Source of the DNA: Himantopus leucocephalus
Lineage: Eukaryota; Chordata; Aves; Charadriiformes; Recurvirostridae
Direction of reading: 5' to 3'
NCBI GenBank assembly: GCA_003993805.1
Contig: RSEF01000021.1
Span: 5,496,550 to 5,560,549, forward strand
Length of the DNA: 64,000 nucleotides
Both the position numbers and the translations under genes were made by a program. Positions 13,801 through 26,251 of the stretch are shown one piece after another. Every line of letters begins with the position of its first letter. Positions within the stretch are counted from its first letter, which is position 1. The notes under the pieces are model-generated. The model did not search any database. It was not told the DNA's origin and saw only the letters and a program-made list of their open reading frames with translations.

Positions 13801-16800
13801 AAAGCTACTGGGCATCCAGCCCAAAGGAAATACCTGACCTTATCCTTTCCTGATGTGCTTCAATGCACCATTGAGTGCAAGAGGCCCAAAACATCACAGA
13901 CTCACCTTCACTAGTCTGGACAGATCCAGGCTGGGGCTGGGCTTGAGCTGGAGAGGCAGACTGAGATACTGGGGGTGGGGGGTGGAATCGCTGCAAGACT
14001 GAGCTGGAAAGGAAGAACAAACAAGCATTAGCTGCCTGTTAAAGCCATGCTGATATAGCTGCAGCAGGAACCTCTGCTAGTAAATACAGAGTCACAAGCA
14101 AAGCCGATACATTTCCCCATGCAACTGGTGAGTGATAAGATGTATTTTGAGTAAGGACAGCGAACCACTTAAGGCCAGATTGGCTATATCTACATCTACG
14201 TAAGGGAGGCTACGTGAACTCCTTCCCACTTCTGGGTTTTGTTTGGAGGCTGAGAGCACTCTTGGCATGTTGTGGGGCTGTTATATGATGGATGAATCAC
14301 AGAACAGAGGATCGTATCTCACATCAGAGCACTGACTGTAAATATATTTTGTGCCAATGTTGGTCAGACCCGTGTGAAATCTCACTGGACCATAACCTTA
14401 GGAAGTAGCATGCTAAAGCCTGGTTGACTCCATAGGCTGGCTCAGTGCTATAAAGCATCGTTCCTCTCTAACTCACAAAGGCCACAGCATTCCCTGAAGG
14501 AACAGGGAATCAGGACAGACATTTTGTTGCTTGACTGAATGTGAAACGTCTCAATGTGGTTGTGGCAAGGAGGCAGGCTGAGTTCCCAACAGCAGGGAGC
14601 GCTGTCAGTTGCCAGTTGGCCCTGAGAAGTCCCTGATGATTTATTGGATGCAGTTAACCTTCTACAGGCCTTAGAAAGGTAGAGCAAGTGTGCGTCCATT
14701 ATGGGGTCTAGCTGCTCTGACTAAGCAAGCCCACAAAGGCAAAGCTGAATGAGAAAAGGACCAAAACAGAAAAAAAGAAAGGAAGTAAAAGTGGGTCAGT
14801 GTGACTCTGCTGAAATATGACTGCCCAGTTGCACGAGGCACAGCGAGCCAGGCACAGTGAAAGGGCGGGCTTGGGAATGGTGGGGCCAGGACCCACAGCT
14901 CTGGGCAGAAACTGTATCCTGCCCCAGAGGGTGCTCGGTACTGGCCCCCTGGTGCCCTCAGCCAGGCTAATGGAGGGGGGCATCGCCCTTGGGTGCGCAC
15001 AGTGAGGCAGCACCGGCCCCAGCTGGACCTGCTGCTCTTGGCATGGTCCCCTCTAGCTGAACAAGATGGAGATGACGTAGACTGTAACTCTTCTTTCAGA
15101 TCTTGTGTGCACCATGGTGAATCTCTCCCACCTCGGAAGCAGTCTTGCCTTCAGCAATGTTTATGAGGAAATATCCAATCAACCCTAGCAAGATATAACG
15201 AATTATACCTTGGCACACCAGAGGGTTCTCAATGCTGCTGCTACTGGCTGTCCATGGTGGTGGAGTTGCTTTAGCCATGAGGGGATGGTCTTTGGCTATC
15301 AACAAAAGGAAATAGGGGGAGATTCTGTCTCTGTCATGATGCATAGAGAAGATTGTGCAGGAATTGATTACTTTCTGGCCCCAGAAGTTTTGTTTTCTGA
15401 CAACTCTAGATCTTTTTGTGTTGTTGAGCTGCAAGAATTACAGATGTCTTAACTCAATGCTTCTCTTACTTTCAAAGGTGATCAAAAGACAAAGACGTGC
15501 ATGAGAAATCTCTTAAGTGCAAAATTGCAGGGGATACTGACACTTTGCTCCCAGAACTGTGCTAGTGCCCACACAGTTTACACGACCACTCTGAGGTTAG
15601 TCTTAAAAAGAAAAGAAAAATCTGAAGCAAAATTGATTGCAGTTGTACTGGCAAAAATGACTCGGCTCTTCAGTAATCCAAAAACTACTCCCATTCATGG
15701 AGCTAAACATTCCCTCATATCAAGGCTCCCAGCAGGGGACAGTAAAAGGAATTGAGTAACAGTTCAAAAAGATATATTTTGGAACCCCACCATCATCTCA
15801 CGGTATTTAAAACTATTGAAAAATTCCCAAGGATTGCTTTGCCAGCGCCTGACTGGGAGAAAGCATCCAAGCAGTGATTATTTCTGCTGGTGTAAGATTT
15901 CCACCCCTTCAATACAAAAGGCATCACCCTGGATTCCCATGTACTTTTCTCCAGAATACCTGACAGGTGCTTTTGATGCCTAGAAGGTGTGAGATCTGGC
16001 CCATATCAGACATGACCTGTTGCACTTAAAGATGTAGGTCTTAATGCAGCTAGATGGCAAATCCTGATCTGGTACAGCTGTCCTGTAACCTCACAGGGAG
16101 TCTGTAGGGTGCCAAAGATGTATGTTTCAAGTTGCTCAGGGACCGATACCTCACTTATTGACACGGGGTGCAGAAAAGGAGGACTAGGAGAAGAAAGAAA
16201 AAGGTTTTTGGCTGCTGATAGCACCCAGCAGGCACCTAACTGAACTGTCACGACGTCCTTGGGCAGGAAGCGTGTCTGCAGGCACCAGCTAAAGTGTGAG
16301 CTAGATGGCAACCGCTGCCACAGAGATAACAAAACAAAACAAAAAATCCCTCTGCAGATTTATGGGCACAGAGGAACTGAAATTGCTAAATGGCTGTGGT
16401 TTCCCTGTTTGACGTGTCCCCTGACCCCCACTCCAGCAATGACCTACAGCACCAGGGGCACAGCACTTGCCTCCTATGTGTTAATTGCTTGTAACCTGAC
16501 TTGCTATTTGTTTCTTGGTGCATTAGGCCAGAAATACATGCAAGGCACCATCACTACAACTCCCATTTGCCCCTTTGGCAGCACTCTCATTTCGGTCATG
16601 ATATACCAAGCAACATGCGGATGTGTTTATTTTGTTTCCTGATAGCAGACTGAGCCTCAGCACTGCTAGAACTGTGTTTTGACTTGGAAGATGAGAACGT
16701 TTGATACGAAGGCTGTAGCAGGGACACCAGGCTTAATGCTATCCACTTTATGCAGATGATATTCCTTGTGACTTCAGTGAGTGAGTTGCCTGCATTAGCC

Positions 16801-17561
16801 GTAAAGGATGGCTGAGTGCCTGCCACAGCCTTCATTCCAGCTCCTTAACCCCTTGCACGGACTGAAAGGCTGTGTGTGTTGCGTTTATGTATCTCAGTTC
16901 AGGCTGTGGCTCAGGAGGACAGAGTATGTACTGCGGGATTATATATTTGGCTGTAAGTACTCCTAGTGTGTGTCAGAGCACACATACTTTCTAGAGGATA
17001 TGTCGTGGCCCCTGCAGGTAAGAGAGAGGTACCAATGGGAGTGGTGACAGCTGGACTGCATTTGCCTCATGGATTTCCATGTGTTTGGAGAAACTGAAGG
17101 GTGGGAGGGGTGGGAGGGATGCTGTGGATTTTGTGTCAGGCGCTGTGTGCTGAATGAGGTACCTGCCCAGGAATCCAGCTGGGGATGTTTCTCCTCCAAG
17201 CTCTCCAGTATTCTGGGATGTCCTGGGGAGGCTGCAGAGCTCATTTCCTCAGTGCCTGGCACTAAGTCTGCCTCCCAGCTCTCCAGCAGCCATGCAAAGC
17301 TGCAGGGAGGCCATGAGGTGAGGCTTGTTTGAGCTGTTACCTGGGCAACAGCTAAACACTGACTTCAGATAATAATTGTAAAATAACTTAGCGTCAGAGC
17401 GATGAGGCGGGGGGAGAGAGGGGCTGCCACTGCCCATGGTCCCAGGGAGCCCCATAAAATCCTCAGTGAAAAGCTACTTGTGCAAGCCAAATTGGCTGAA
17501 GCTCAACCTGTGCTCAGAGCTCTTGACAAACTATACCCAGGCAGAGGCGCTGGGGTGTCCT
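7816..17561. other. Intergenic, no gene seen
   Basis: Almost 10 kb without a convincing exon. All open frames are short and match nothing recognised. Visible features are a purine-rich tract at about 11520-11555, a small C-rich stretch near 12750, and several A/T runs. A GC-richer patch at 14820-15005 has open frames on both strands but no coding signature. A weak MIR-like phrase (cttaggcaagcctggg, about 9845-9860) is too short to call. Confidence 0.55.
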
Positions 17562-17592
17562 GGTGTCCTGGTTTGAGGTAAAACAGGACACC
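17562..17592. repeat. Short perfect inverted repeat (9 bp arms)
   Basis: GGTGTCCTG at 17562-17570 is the exact reverse complement of CAGGACACC at 17584-17592, with a 13-base loop. A second partial copy of the left arm (ggtgtcctgg) starts at 17554. It could form a small hairpin. The left arm also resembles the start of common avian LTRs, so it may be a fragment of one. No function is implied. Confidence 0.6.
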
Positions 17593-18121
17593 CCTTTCAG
17601 GTGGCCTCCTGCATCATCCAGCCACCTGCTACTGCCTGACACAGCTCTGTGTTGTCTGTGGCTTTAACAAGACACTGGATGGCTCCATGAAACACATCCA
17701 AGGGGAAAGATTTACACACAGACTGTTTCCCAAGGATCCTCAAGGCAATACAGCCTCTTGGCACACTCCTTACAGCAGCAATCTGTGTCCCTTGCACCCA
17801 AGAGCTTTGCTAGACTTTAGTAAATGATAGGTTACTTTTGGGGTTCATCCTTGAAACTAACAGCAAAAGAAATAGAAAGCATTAGGGCAGGTTGCAACTC
17901 TGCCAACGCAGGTCCAGTACTGTGACTGGATATACGGGTATGTGTGCTAGTAGCTGGGGACAGAGTATGACCTTATTCTGCATGGAAGTAGCCTGGGTAC
18001 TATGAGCATGGCTCAGCCATGACTTGCATCTTGCTTTGCTGTGACAAAAGTTTGGCTTGAATGGGAAGCAGAAAGTTGTCCCTAGATTTTTAGATGCCTA
18101 TAAATGGAGGCATCCTCTTTG
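17593..18121. other. Non-coding, nothing recognised
   Basis: No exon, RNA gene or repeat is recognised in this stretch. Confidence 0.5.
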
Positions 18122-18197
18122 TCTGGTTGCACAGCACCTGGCATACTGAGGATCCAGGTCCACGACTAGGTCTTTAGGCACAATAGCAATACCAAGA
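18122..18197 (+). repeat. Ancient amniote SINE/LINE 3'-end remnant
   Basis: The phrases cacagcacctggcatactg, ggtccacgactaggtctttaggca and caatagcaatacc occur in the order seen in the 3' ends of old SINE/L3-like repeats, which are well preserved in turtles and crocodilians and worn down in birds. Divergence is high and the ends are approximate. The identification is by eye. Confidence 0.45.
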
Positions 18198-21100
18198 TGA
18201 ATTAAGGGGTTTTGCCCAGTGTGTATAGCATGACATACACTTTTACCCAAGCACAGAACCATTCTGCATCACACGCATGTTACAGTGCAGAACTTAGTAT
18301 TTGTTTGCTGCTCCTAGATTTACTGGAAAATGCCTGGACCAGGGTAGGTTGTATAATATACAGTCATTAAAAATTACTAGTACTGTTCTGTCTCTATGGT
18401 AAAGCTGGCCCTGGCTGTAGTGGGGACTCGCTTCCAGACAGATGGAGCTGTAGCATTAGGTGCTCATGGGAGGGCTGGAATTATATTTGACAAGCAGCAT
18501 GAGGTCACTTTTACAGTCCCCTTCGGGTGGGATATATCAACAGCCTGTCGTTTGCCTTGAATGCAGTGACTAATTTATTTTTTAAAATCTGCTTATGCTC
18601 CTTCCCCTTCCCTCTTAACTCATTCTCATCCTTTGCCTTTCCTCATTGTTTCAGTCAGAGATGACAAACTGTGAACTACATCAAATGATGGCATTTGCCA
18701 AGCAGTCACAGATTAGCAATGGGCACGTTTCTTACAGTAGCCAACATACCATAAGATTACAAACTAGCCTACCCTGCAGTCAGCCACTTGCCAACTCCTG
18801 CAGTCATCTCCATGCATCCATAAAATAGGAATAGTTATCCTTCTTTTACCTGCCTATTCCCTTAGACTGCGAACCATGTAGGTCTTGACAATGGGATTAA
18901 AACTGCAGTGGAATCCTGAGGATCAGATAAAAAGGCCTCACAACTGCAGTGGCACTTAGGGCCCATCCAACATTTCCCTTATGGATTGGCTTAGGCAGCA
19001 TGTTAGAAAACAGAGCATGGGCTGAAGGACTGCTTCTGGAGGTGACTCGCATGAATTCCAGGAAGAGCCTAGAGAACTCCCCAGTTTGCCAGCAGATCCA
19101 TTTATGGCAAGGTCTAAAGTTAGCAAACGTGTAAGTGGTTTGGAAGGGAAGCACCAGCAGGTTACTTGCTAGGCCAGCAAAAGCTGAGAGTTAGGATGGC
19201 AGTGTAGTGGGTAGATGGTTTGGTTTGGATACCAGTGCCAAAGCCAGAATGAGGCCCAGCAGCACTGGGAGAAGTGGAAAATGCAAAAGCCATTGTACAC
19301 TGAGCTGTTAAAGTACATTTCCTCCACCCACATGCAACCTTGGTCTGAACTGTATTTGACTGAGTGGCTCTCATACACACACGGAGTCACGACCAGGTTA
19401 GCTACATGCCAAATGGCCATGGTAACAAAACCCAACTCTCCTCCCAGAAGGGCTGGAACTGAAGTCTGACACAGTCCAGGACTGACAGTGTGCCGCACCA
19501 GCTGGTTGGAGAAAATGGGTATCAGCTGGTCTAAGTCCCCACCCAGTGAGGGAGAGGACACTGGGAGTAAACCTGCTCCAAATCTTTGCTTCTGGACAAG
19601 ATGTTCTTGGCGTCTGCCTGGAGCTTGTCCTACAAGATCTCATTAAAAAATAAGGCGACTATATTTCTGTGCATGTCAGGCAGGCGTTTTCGCTCCTGGT
19701 CTGTTTGGTCTGCTCCTGGAATTACACCAGGTCATTCTTTCTAGTGAGGAGTGCTTGTGGGTGGAGGTGGGAGGAGAGGAATCTAGCTGATCTTGGAAGT
19801 TGGTTGCTGCCTGTGATTTCTCTTGTTAGCAAAGAAAGCCTCCATGCTAGTGTCTTTGCTAGCAATGACAGACAGCATTGCAACTCCCGAGAGCTTTAGA
19901 GGACACTGGACCTCAAACTCTATGGAGAACGTGGATCTAACAATTTCTTGAGTTGCAGTTTCTCTCTAATGTAAATGCTGGAATTGAAGCATTAGCATTT
20001 CTGTTTATCCGACTCTACTGAAAGTAATTAATAGCATTTATACAGCACTTTGGATGTTTAGGTTATGTTCAGGCATGAGAGACTTACTATTCAGAAAAGC
20101 TACTTAAATGAGTCAGTGGATTCCAGGACAGAAATAAATTCTCTGTTGCTCTCTTCAGAAAACCTTAGAGGCTGCTGCATCGTCCAGGGGGATGAATGTC
20201 TCTGACGAGCTGTGAGTTCTCCGAGTGTAGGGGTGGTATGTGGAAGACACTGCCTAAACATTTCTGGGGGTTTCTGTAGGCAGCTGTCTGCAGTAACCTG
20301 CTGTGCCATCACTGGAGTGACAGACCTGTATGCTCAGGGACCTTGCTGGTGGTCTGGTGTTCCAGTTACCCGTGGGTTTACGCTGGTGGCAGAGAAGTCC
20401 CAGCACTTCTGCCCAAGTGAGTGCCTTTCCCCTGCACTGGGCAAGGACAGCTGAGGATGCTGGTAGAGGGGCAGAGATCCCCAAGTGGGAGGAATTAGAG
20501 CTATGCAAATGGTAGATAGGTGCTGAATTCTTCCACATTTTGATTACTCACCAGAAGAGAATGCCGTGCTGTAGGCATAGGGACAAGGTGTGAGTAGGAA
20601 GTGTGTAGGGAAGGGGGGAGCCTCTCCCACCGAGAGTATGTGCTTTGTACCCTACACTTCTCTGTTTTTCAGCTAGCCAGCAAAATGAAAAACATGTGAG
20701 GGGTGTAGCAGGAGGGCAGGGATTTATGGGTTGTTTTATGGGAGATGATATAAAACACTTTTATTTCAAATTCTCTGTTGTGTTAATTTCCTCTCTCCTT
20801 CTCTTGCTCTTTTCTTTACCACATGCAAGAGAGAGGTAGAGCAGGCTAGATCCAAGCCTTCTGCAGTCGCAGCATAAATCTACCTAGAATGCCTGTGGTC
20901 AATGGCTAGCCCAGCCCTTCTATTACCGTGCCGTTTATTCTGGCTTATGGGAAATGAAACATGGAGCCAGGTGATGCCTCTGTGCTGTGGGCACTTCTGC
21001 CTGTGCTGGTTCAGCAGCTCTTCCAACCACTGTGCTGAAACGTGGAGTTACAGTAACAGTGTGCACCATTTTCTTTATAAATAACCATGCTTCTGCAAAA

Positions 21101-21331
21101 GCACACAGGTTGGGAAGAGAGCGGGAAGGTGCGGAGCATTCATGAAACCTTTTCTCATTAAGTAAAACCGGCCTAGCCCTGCAATAAAATTACAAAGAGA
21201 CAAAAAGACAAAGGCACGCTAAAAGAGCCATAAAATAGCTATGGTTGTGATTAGAACACACAAACACACAATCGAGCAAAAGTAAAAGAGCTCCTTTAAA
21301 GTAGAACGAGTGCCAGTGGGACACATTTCAG
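18198..21331. other. Intergenic, no gene seen
   Basis: Only short open frames are present, many of them overlapping on opposite strands (for example around 19169-19640 and 20212-20538), with no recognisable product. No RNA gene or young repeat is seen. Confidence 0.5.
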
Positions 21332-21558
21332 GAGGAAGCGCGTTCCAGGCTGGTGGCCTCAGCAGAGCAAAAGCTCCAAAGTCCTGCATGCACCACACAC
21401 AACAGTGCGACCTCCGACAGACTGTGAGTGTGGAGCCCCATCTCACAAGGAGTCCTGGTTGTCAGTGAATTGAACACAGCTCGTACAGGATCCACAGCTT
21501 AAAACGTTGCCTGTGTAAATGTCACTAAGTGGACTTGATGTGACTGAGGAAGCGCGTT
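21332..21558. repeat. 13-base CpG-bearing direct repeat pair
   Basis: GAGGAAGCGCGTT occurs exactly at 21332-21344 and again at 21546-21558. The first copy is followed by a phrase (ccaggctggtggcctcagca) that recalls conserved segments of old amniote repeats, and the surrounding 21230-22140 may be a decayed element. This is low-confidence pattern recognition. Only the direct repeat itself is certain. Confidence 0.45.
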
Positions 21559-24500
21559 GCAGCAGGGGCACTGAGGCAGCCCTTCAGCATCAGGAAAAAG
21601 GGAAAGGACTGAGCTTTGACAGATCCTTGGGTCCAGATTTGGTCCCCAAAGAAATCCTGTGGTATTTCGGGACATTGCAGCTTATTCTTGAGTTCTTAGG
21701 GGGCAGTGAGGGGCAGCAGGCTTTCTGGAAGGATCTGGTGATCAACAATGTTGAATTTATAGAAAAAGAGGCAGTGCCGGTAAAGCTGTAACAACAGGAC
21801 ACTCGGTCCTTCTGGGGTTTACTGCTGTACTGCAAGATCCACGTTGGCTCATTGCTCTTGTATCCAGATTGTAACATTACAGACCATATTTAAAGGAAAA
21901 TCCTCATCCACTGAATAAAAAACAAATCCAGGAAAAAAAATATGTTCAAATTGTAGCAATTATTGCACTTGTTTCTATAAAACTTAACCCTAATCATGGG
22001 CTGTTAGACCAAGTCTTTTTAAAGCCATGTTGGACAGAAAGGTTTACTGAGATAAATCTGGAGGTCATGCAGAGCTTTAATGTTGTAGCTAGAGCCTCAT
22101 TAATTTCAGGGGGTCTGCGCACAGACATCATGGCAGAATCAAGATGTCAGGGATGAGGTAAAGGAAGCAGTCCTGGAATAACCCAGGGAACCTTGTATGG
22201 TAAGGCATGGAAAATGCCTGGTTACAACCCTGTTACTTGATTCTGGAGTGAGGACAGCAAAAATCAAGAGACAGGAAAGGTTGGAAAGGATTGTTTAAAG
22301 CTAAGCTAATGATAATAAAAAAGCACATATGGAAGGCAATAAATCTGATGGGATGGGCAGCCATTTTGCTAAGCACTTTATGCTGATGTTAGCTAATAAA
22401 ACAGCAGAGCATTTGGTAACTGAGCTCATCTCCTCTGTGCATTCCACCCTTACTTAAATTAATTTTTTCCTCTTTAAAAAAGAAGACATACAAAACCCTC
22501 TCATTTTTAAAGGAAGGATTGAATCAAGCGATGATGTACAAATCCAGGGAGGTGAGAGGTATTGTTGAGATGAAGCATATTTCGTTTCACTCTTGCAGGT
22601 ATTTTGTTAGTTAAACTGCAGAGAAGCACAAACATGGGAAACAAAGACATTCAGATCACTGTCACATTGAAAATTTTCCCCACCTTGTTTCTGCTGTAAT
22701 TCCAGTTGGGGGGTGACAAGAGCATGTCAGTAATGTGGTCCGTCACCATGATATTATGGTTTAAGTGGAAAGCAGCTCCAATTCTTCTGTGTAACAATTA
22801 TGTTGTTCACTTGCATTGTCATTGTCTTAAGACCCCAGCAAGGACCAATGTCCCCTCTTGCTAAACTCTGGAGAGATTCAGCACCTGCTCCAAACAGATC
22901 ACAGCCCGAGTAGACAACACGCAGGGAATTGTTCTGGGTTTCCAGAAAGTCAGTGGGAAATCAGGAATGGTACACGTTTTCTGAGCCCCTGAGTCATCAC
23001 ACAAGCCCAGAGGGCGCTCTCAAATGACAATGCTTTTCTAACCAAAAGGACAATTAATTGAGGTATTTGCGTGAATTTATGGCCAAAAATGATACTGGGT
23101 GCATTGTATATGATACTGTATGCATTGCAGCATTCTCACACTACCCTGGCTTTCAAGGACTGAGATGAGGACATACTGAGGAAGCAGTGTAATTGCCAGA
23201 GCCTCTGGACTGCTCAGGGAAAGAGAACCTTGGGCAACGAGATGCAAATAACAAGAGGATGTCAGTGTGGCTCAGAGACAGCTGGTACAGGAACAAGCTG
23301 TATGGTGTGGAATATTCCTTTAGCCAGTTGGGGTCAGCTGTCCCAACTGTGTCTCCTCCCAACTTTTTGTGCCCCCCCAGCCTGCTCACTCGTGGGGTAG
23401 TGTGAGGGACAGAAAAGGCATTGACACTGTAAGTGCTGCTCAGCAATAACTAAAACATTCCTGTACTATCAACACTGTTTCCAGCACAAATCCAAAACAT
23501 AGCCCCATACTAGCTACTGTGAAGAAAATTAACTCTACCCTAGCCAGAACGAGCACAGATGTGGACAGAAACTCTCTCCTGCTTTGGGGATATTATTATT
23601 CAGTGATTCTGGTTGTGGCCCCTTTTCCCCTCTTTCACCCAAAGACAAGATTCGCACTTGGTGTATAAGACAGTATAACTGCACCATTGGTTTGCATCGT
23701 CTAAGGGTCTGTCCTTGATACTTCAGACCAGTCCTTTGGTATCCAGAACAGACCCCTTCACTCTGTTCAGTTGCTCTTCTACAGCTGTCCCTTGCCTGTT
23801 AAGCCAGATATTTAGCTGGATTTTATTCAAGTGTAGTGTGATGGGCTTTGATAATGGTCGCTTTGTTCTTGGGATGGACAAAAGGAAGAAAATCCAAAGA
23901 GGAGGAAAGAGAGTGAAAGAAAGACAGAGCAGAAAGGAGGATAAGGGTTCATTTGTACATACACGCTGTAAAATAGTGGAGAGCCCTGGTTGTGTCCACA
24001 GTGAGGCTGGGGATTCTGCCTCCACCAGTTCCATATAGGGGTTGAGCTACAGCCTCTGAATTCAGTCTGAATTCAGTCTTCAGCTCCACCAAAGTTGAAG
24101 GGTGTTTGATTTTGCTATCAGTCCATTGCTTGCAGATGTAGCTCCATGGTAGCACCCTAAGGCTTCAGAGCTTCAGGGTTCACTGGAACCCTAATGGCTT
24201 ATTATGAGTCCAGTACTATCAATTTAATTTGGGTAGCGAGGGAAAGAGATGTTGTGTGGAAGATGCACGCTATGGTTAGTGACTCTCACACTTTGTTGTC
24301 CTGGAACTGGAATGTTCCTCTCAAACTGGCGTGTTGCCCTGGGAGGGTGGGAAGCACCAAACTGGAGCCTTTACCTTTTAAGTTCCCCACCCAGCCCACT
24401 CCCCATTCGTGAGATGTTTGGTCCCTGAGCTCACTCCTGAATGGGGTCCAGGTAGCTCCTTAGTGCTTCAGCTGCTCATCCTGAAGCCATGGATCACTCG

Positions 24501-26177
24501 TATGTTTTCTATTAATCCTAGTCTTGCCTAGAGAGAAGCTTGCTATGGAGATGAAGGGAAGTGGGTTCTTGGAGAGAGATGCTGCTACTTTTTTCCATTG
24601 CTCCCCTTTTCATTCTCCAGAAATCAGGATTCTTTCTGCTTATATTTGGTTATATAGGCTATATTTGCACTGAGCTGCCAAGGGTGGAGGAACTCTGCTC
24701 ACCCACTGCACTTCAGTAATTCTGCCTCTTGGGAAAAGGCTCTCATGGGCTCCTGGTATTCTGCACTGACCCCCAGGAGCTTCATGTATCTTTTAGAGGC
24801 AAAACTACTGAGGTATCTCAGCATTATGCTACAGGTTCATCCTTGCCCGCAGTGTAAACGTTAACTACAAGTCACCAGGATTTTCTCATGTTCATAGCAG
24901 AGGCAGAGCTGGGCTTCCCACAGTCAGTGGCTGGCATATGTCTCAGTCAGCACTGAGCCAGGCTGTACCACAGGCAGTCTTTTACAGTCCCCCAATAACC
25001 AAGGACTCTCAGGGCTCTCAGTCACTCGTTCTGACTGATTGTACCGCCTAGTCTTCTGGAGAGAAAAACCAAGACTGTAAATTCTTGGTTGCAGTGGCAT
25101 CTTCTTACCACAAGCTCCTGAATCCAGTTCCACATTACTGATGAACAAATAATTTTCTTTTGCCAGTTTTACTTTTACCCTGTTTCTCATTCCCTTGAAT
25201 GCCCATCTTGTTCCTGTGCGGACAGCCTGCTGCTCCTGGAGTTGGGTCAGTCCTGCAGTGGTGGCATGACACAGTATTTAAAATGGTAGCTGCTTCTTGG
25301 TGTCTCAACCCTGAAAGTGGACCTAAGCCCATTATAGCAATGACAAGATGTTTAGTAACAACGGCCAAGTCTTGTAACAAACCAGGCCCTCCATGTGTAG
25401 CATCTGAGCGCGGCTGACTGGGAGGCACTACACGTTATGACAGACAACTGCTGACCTTCGGGCAAGGCAGTCTCTGCCCTGGCCTCATCTCTGCTTGCTC
25501 ATTTTGTGCCTACTGTCTTTGCTCTTCAGCTTTCATGTAAAACAGGAGTAGTCAATAATCGCCCACTGCAGAACGAGACAGAAGGAATTCAAATTATGTG
25601 TGTATACTTTACAGCCTTTGGGATGTTTGTTAAATCACTCAAAGTACTCTCAACAAAATTTTGCTGGCAGAATAGCCAGGTGAGGTGTTTCCTCGCTGTG
25701 TTTGTAAAAATACATATATGTCCTGCATACCCTGGACTTTGGATACTCTTTTAGACATACACTTCTCCCAAGGCTCCTCCCAAAACATGAGGAATGACCT
25801 CAGCCATTCTTTGGGCAGCTGAGTGCTATCAGTATCTTCATCACCATCACCACCAGAGAGGTTTCTTTGATGGTGATGGCAGGGATGCACTTTGGGAAAG
25901 AGAACAGAACTTCACATATCTATCAGCCTCATGACAGACACCCACTTAATGCAGGCTTCTAGATTCCTTTCACCAGGTGCTTTGGCTGCTCTGAGTTCAG
26001 ACCTTCAGTGTTTTCAGGAAAGAAACATAACTCCTCATGCTCTTGCTTGACTGTGTTGCTGGGTTTAATTTGAATGCCAGAAAATAGCTGAGTTGCAGGC
26101 ATATATCTGTTGTGTTGGACTATTTTACCCACATTTCAGCTAGCTGGGGACTTGAGACAGAACTGTTACAGAAATGT
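21559..26177. other. Intergenic, no gene seen
   Basis: No supported exon or RNA gene. At 24047-24068 an 11-base unit containing the palindrome CTGAATTCAG is repeated twice in tandem. Other open frames are short and unremarkable. Confidence 0.5.
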
Positions 26178-26251
26178 CAGACCCAGCTCCAGCTGCACTC
26201 TGGAAAAGGAGTAACTGACTTCAGTGGGAGCTGGATTGGGACCTAAAACAG
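26178..26251. repeat. Possible ancient palindromic MITE or SINE remnant
   Basis: The phrase gtaactgacttcagtgggag at 26210-26229, followed by ctggattgggacct, resembles a motif that recurs in old amniote MITE-like repeats. Only about 70 bases are recognisable and the family is uncertain. Confidence 0.35.
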
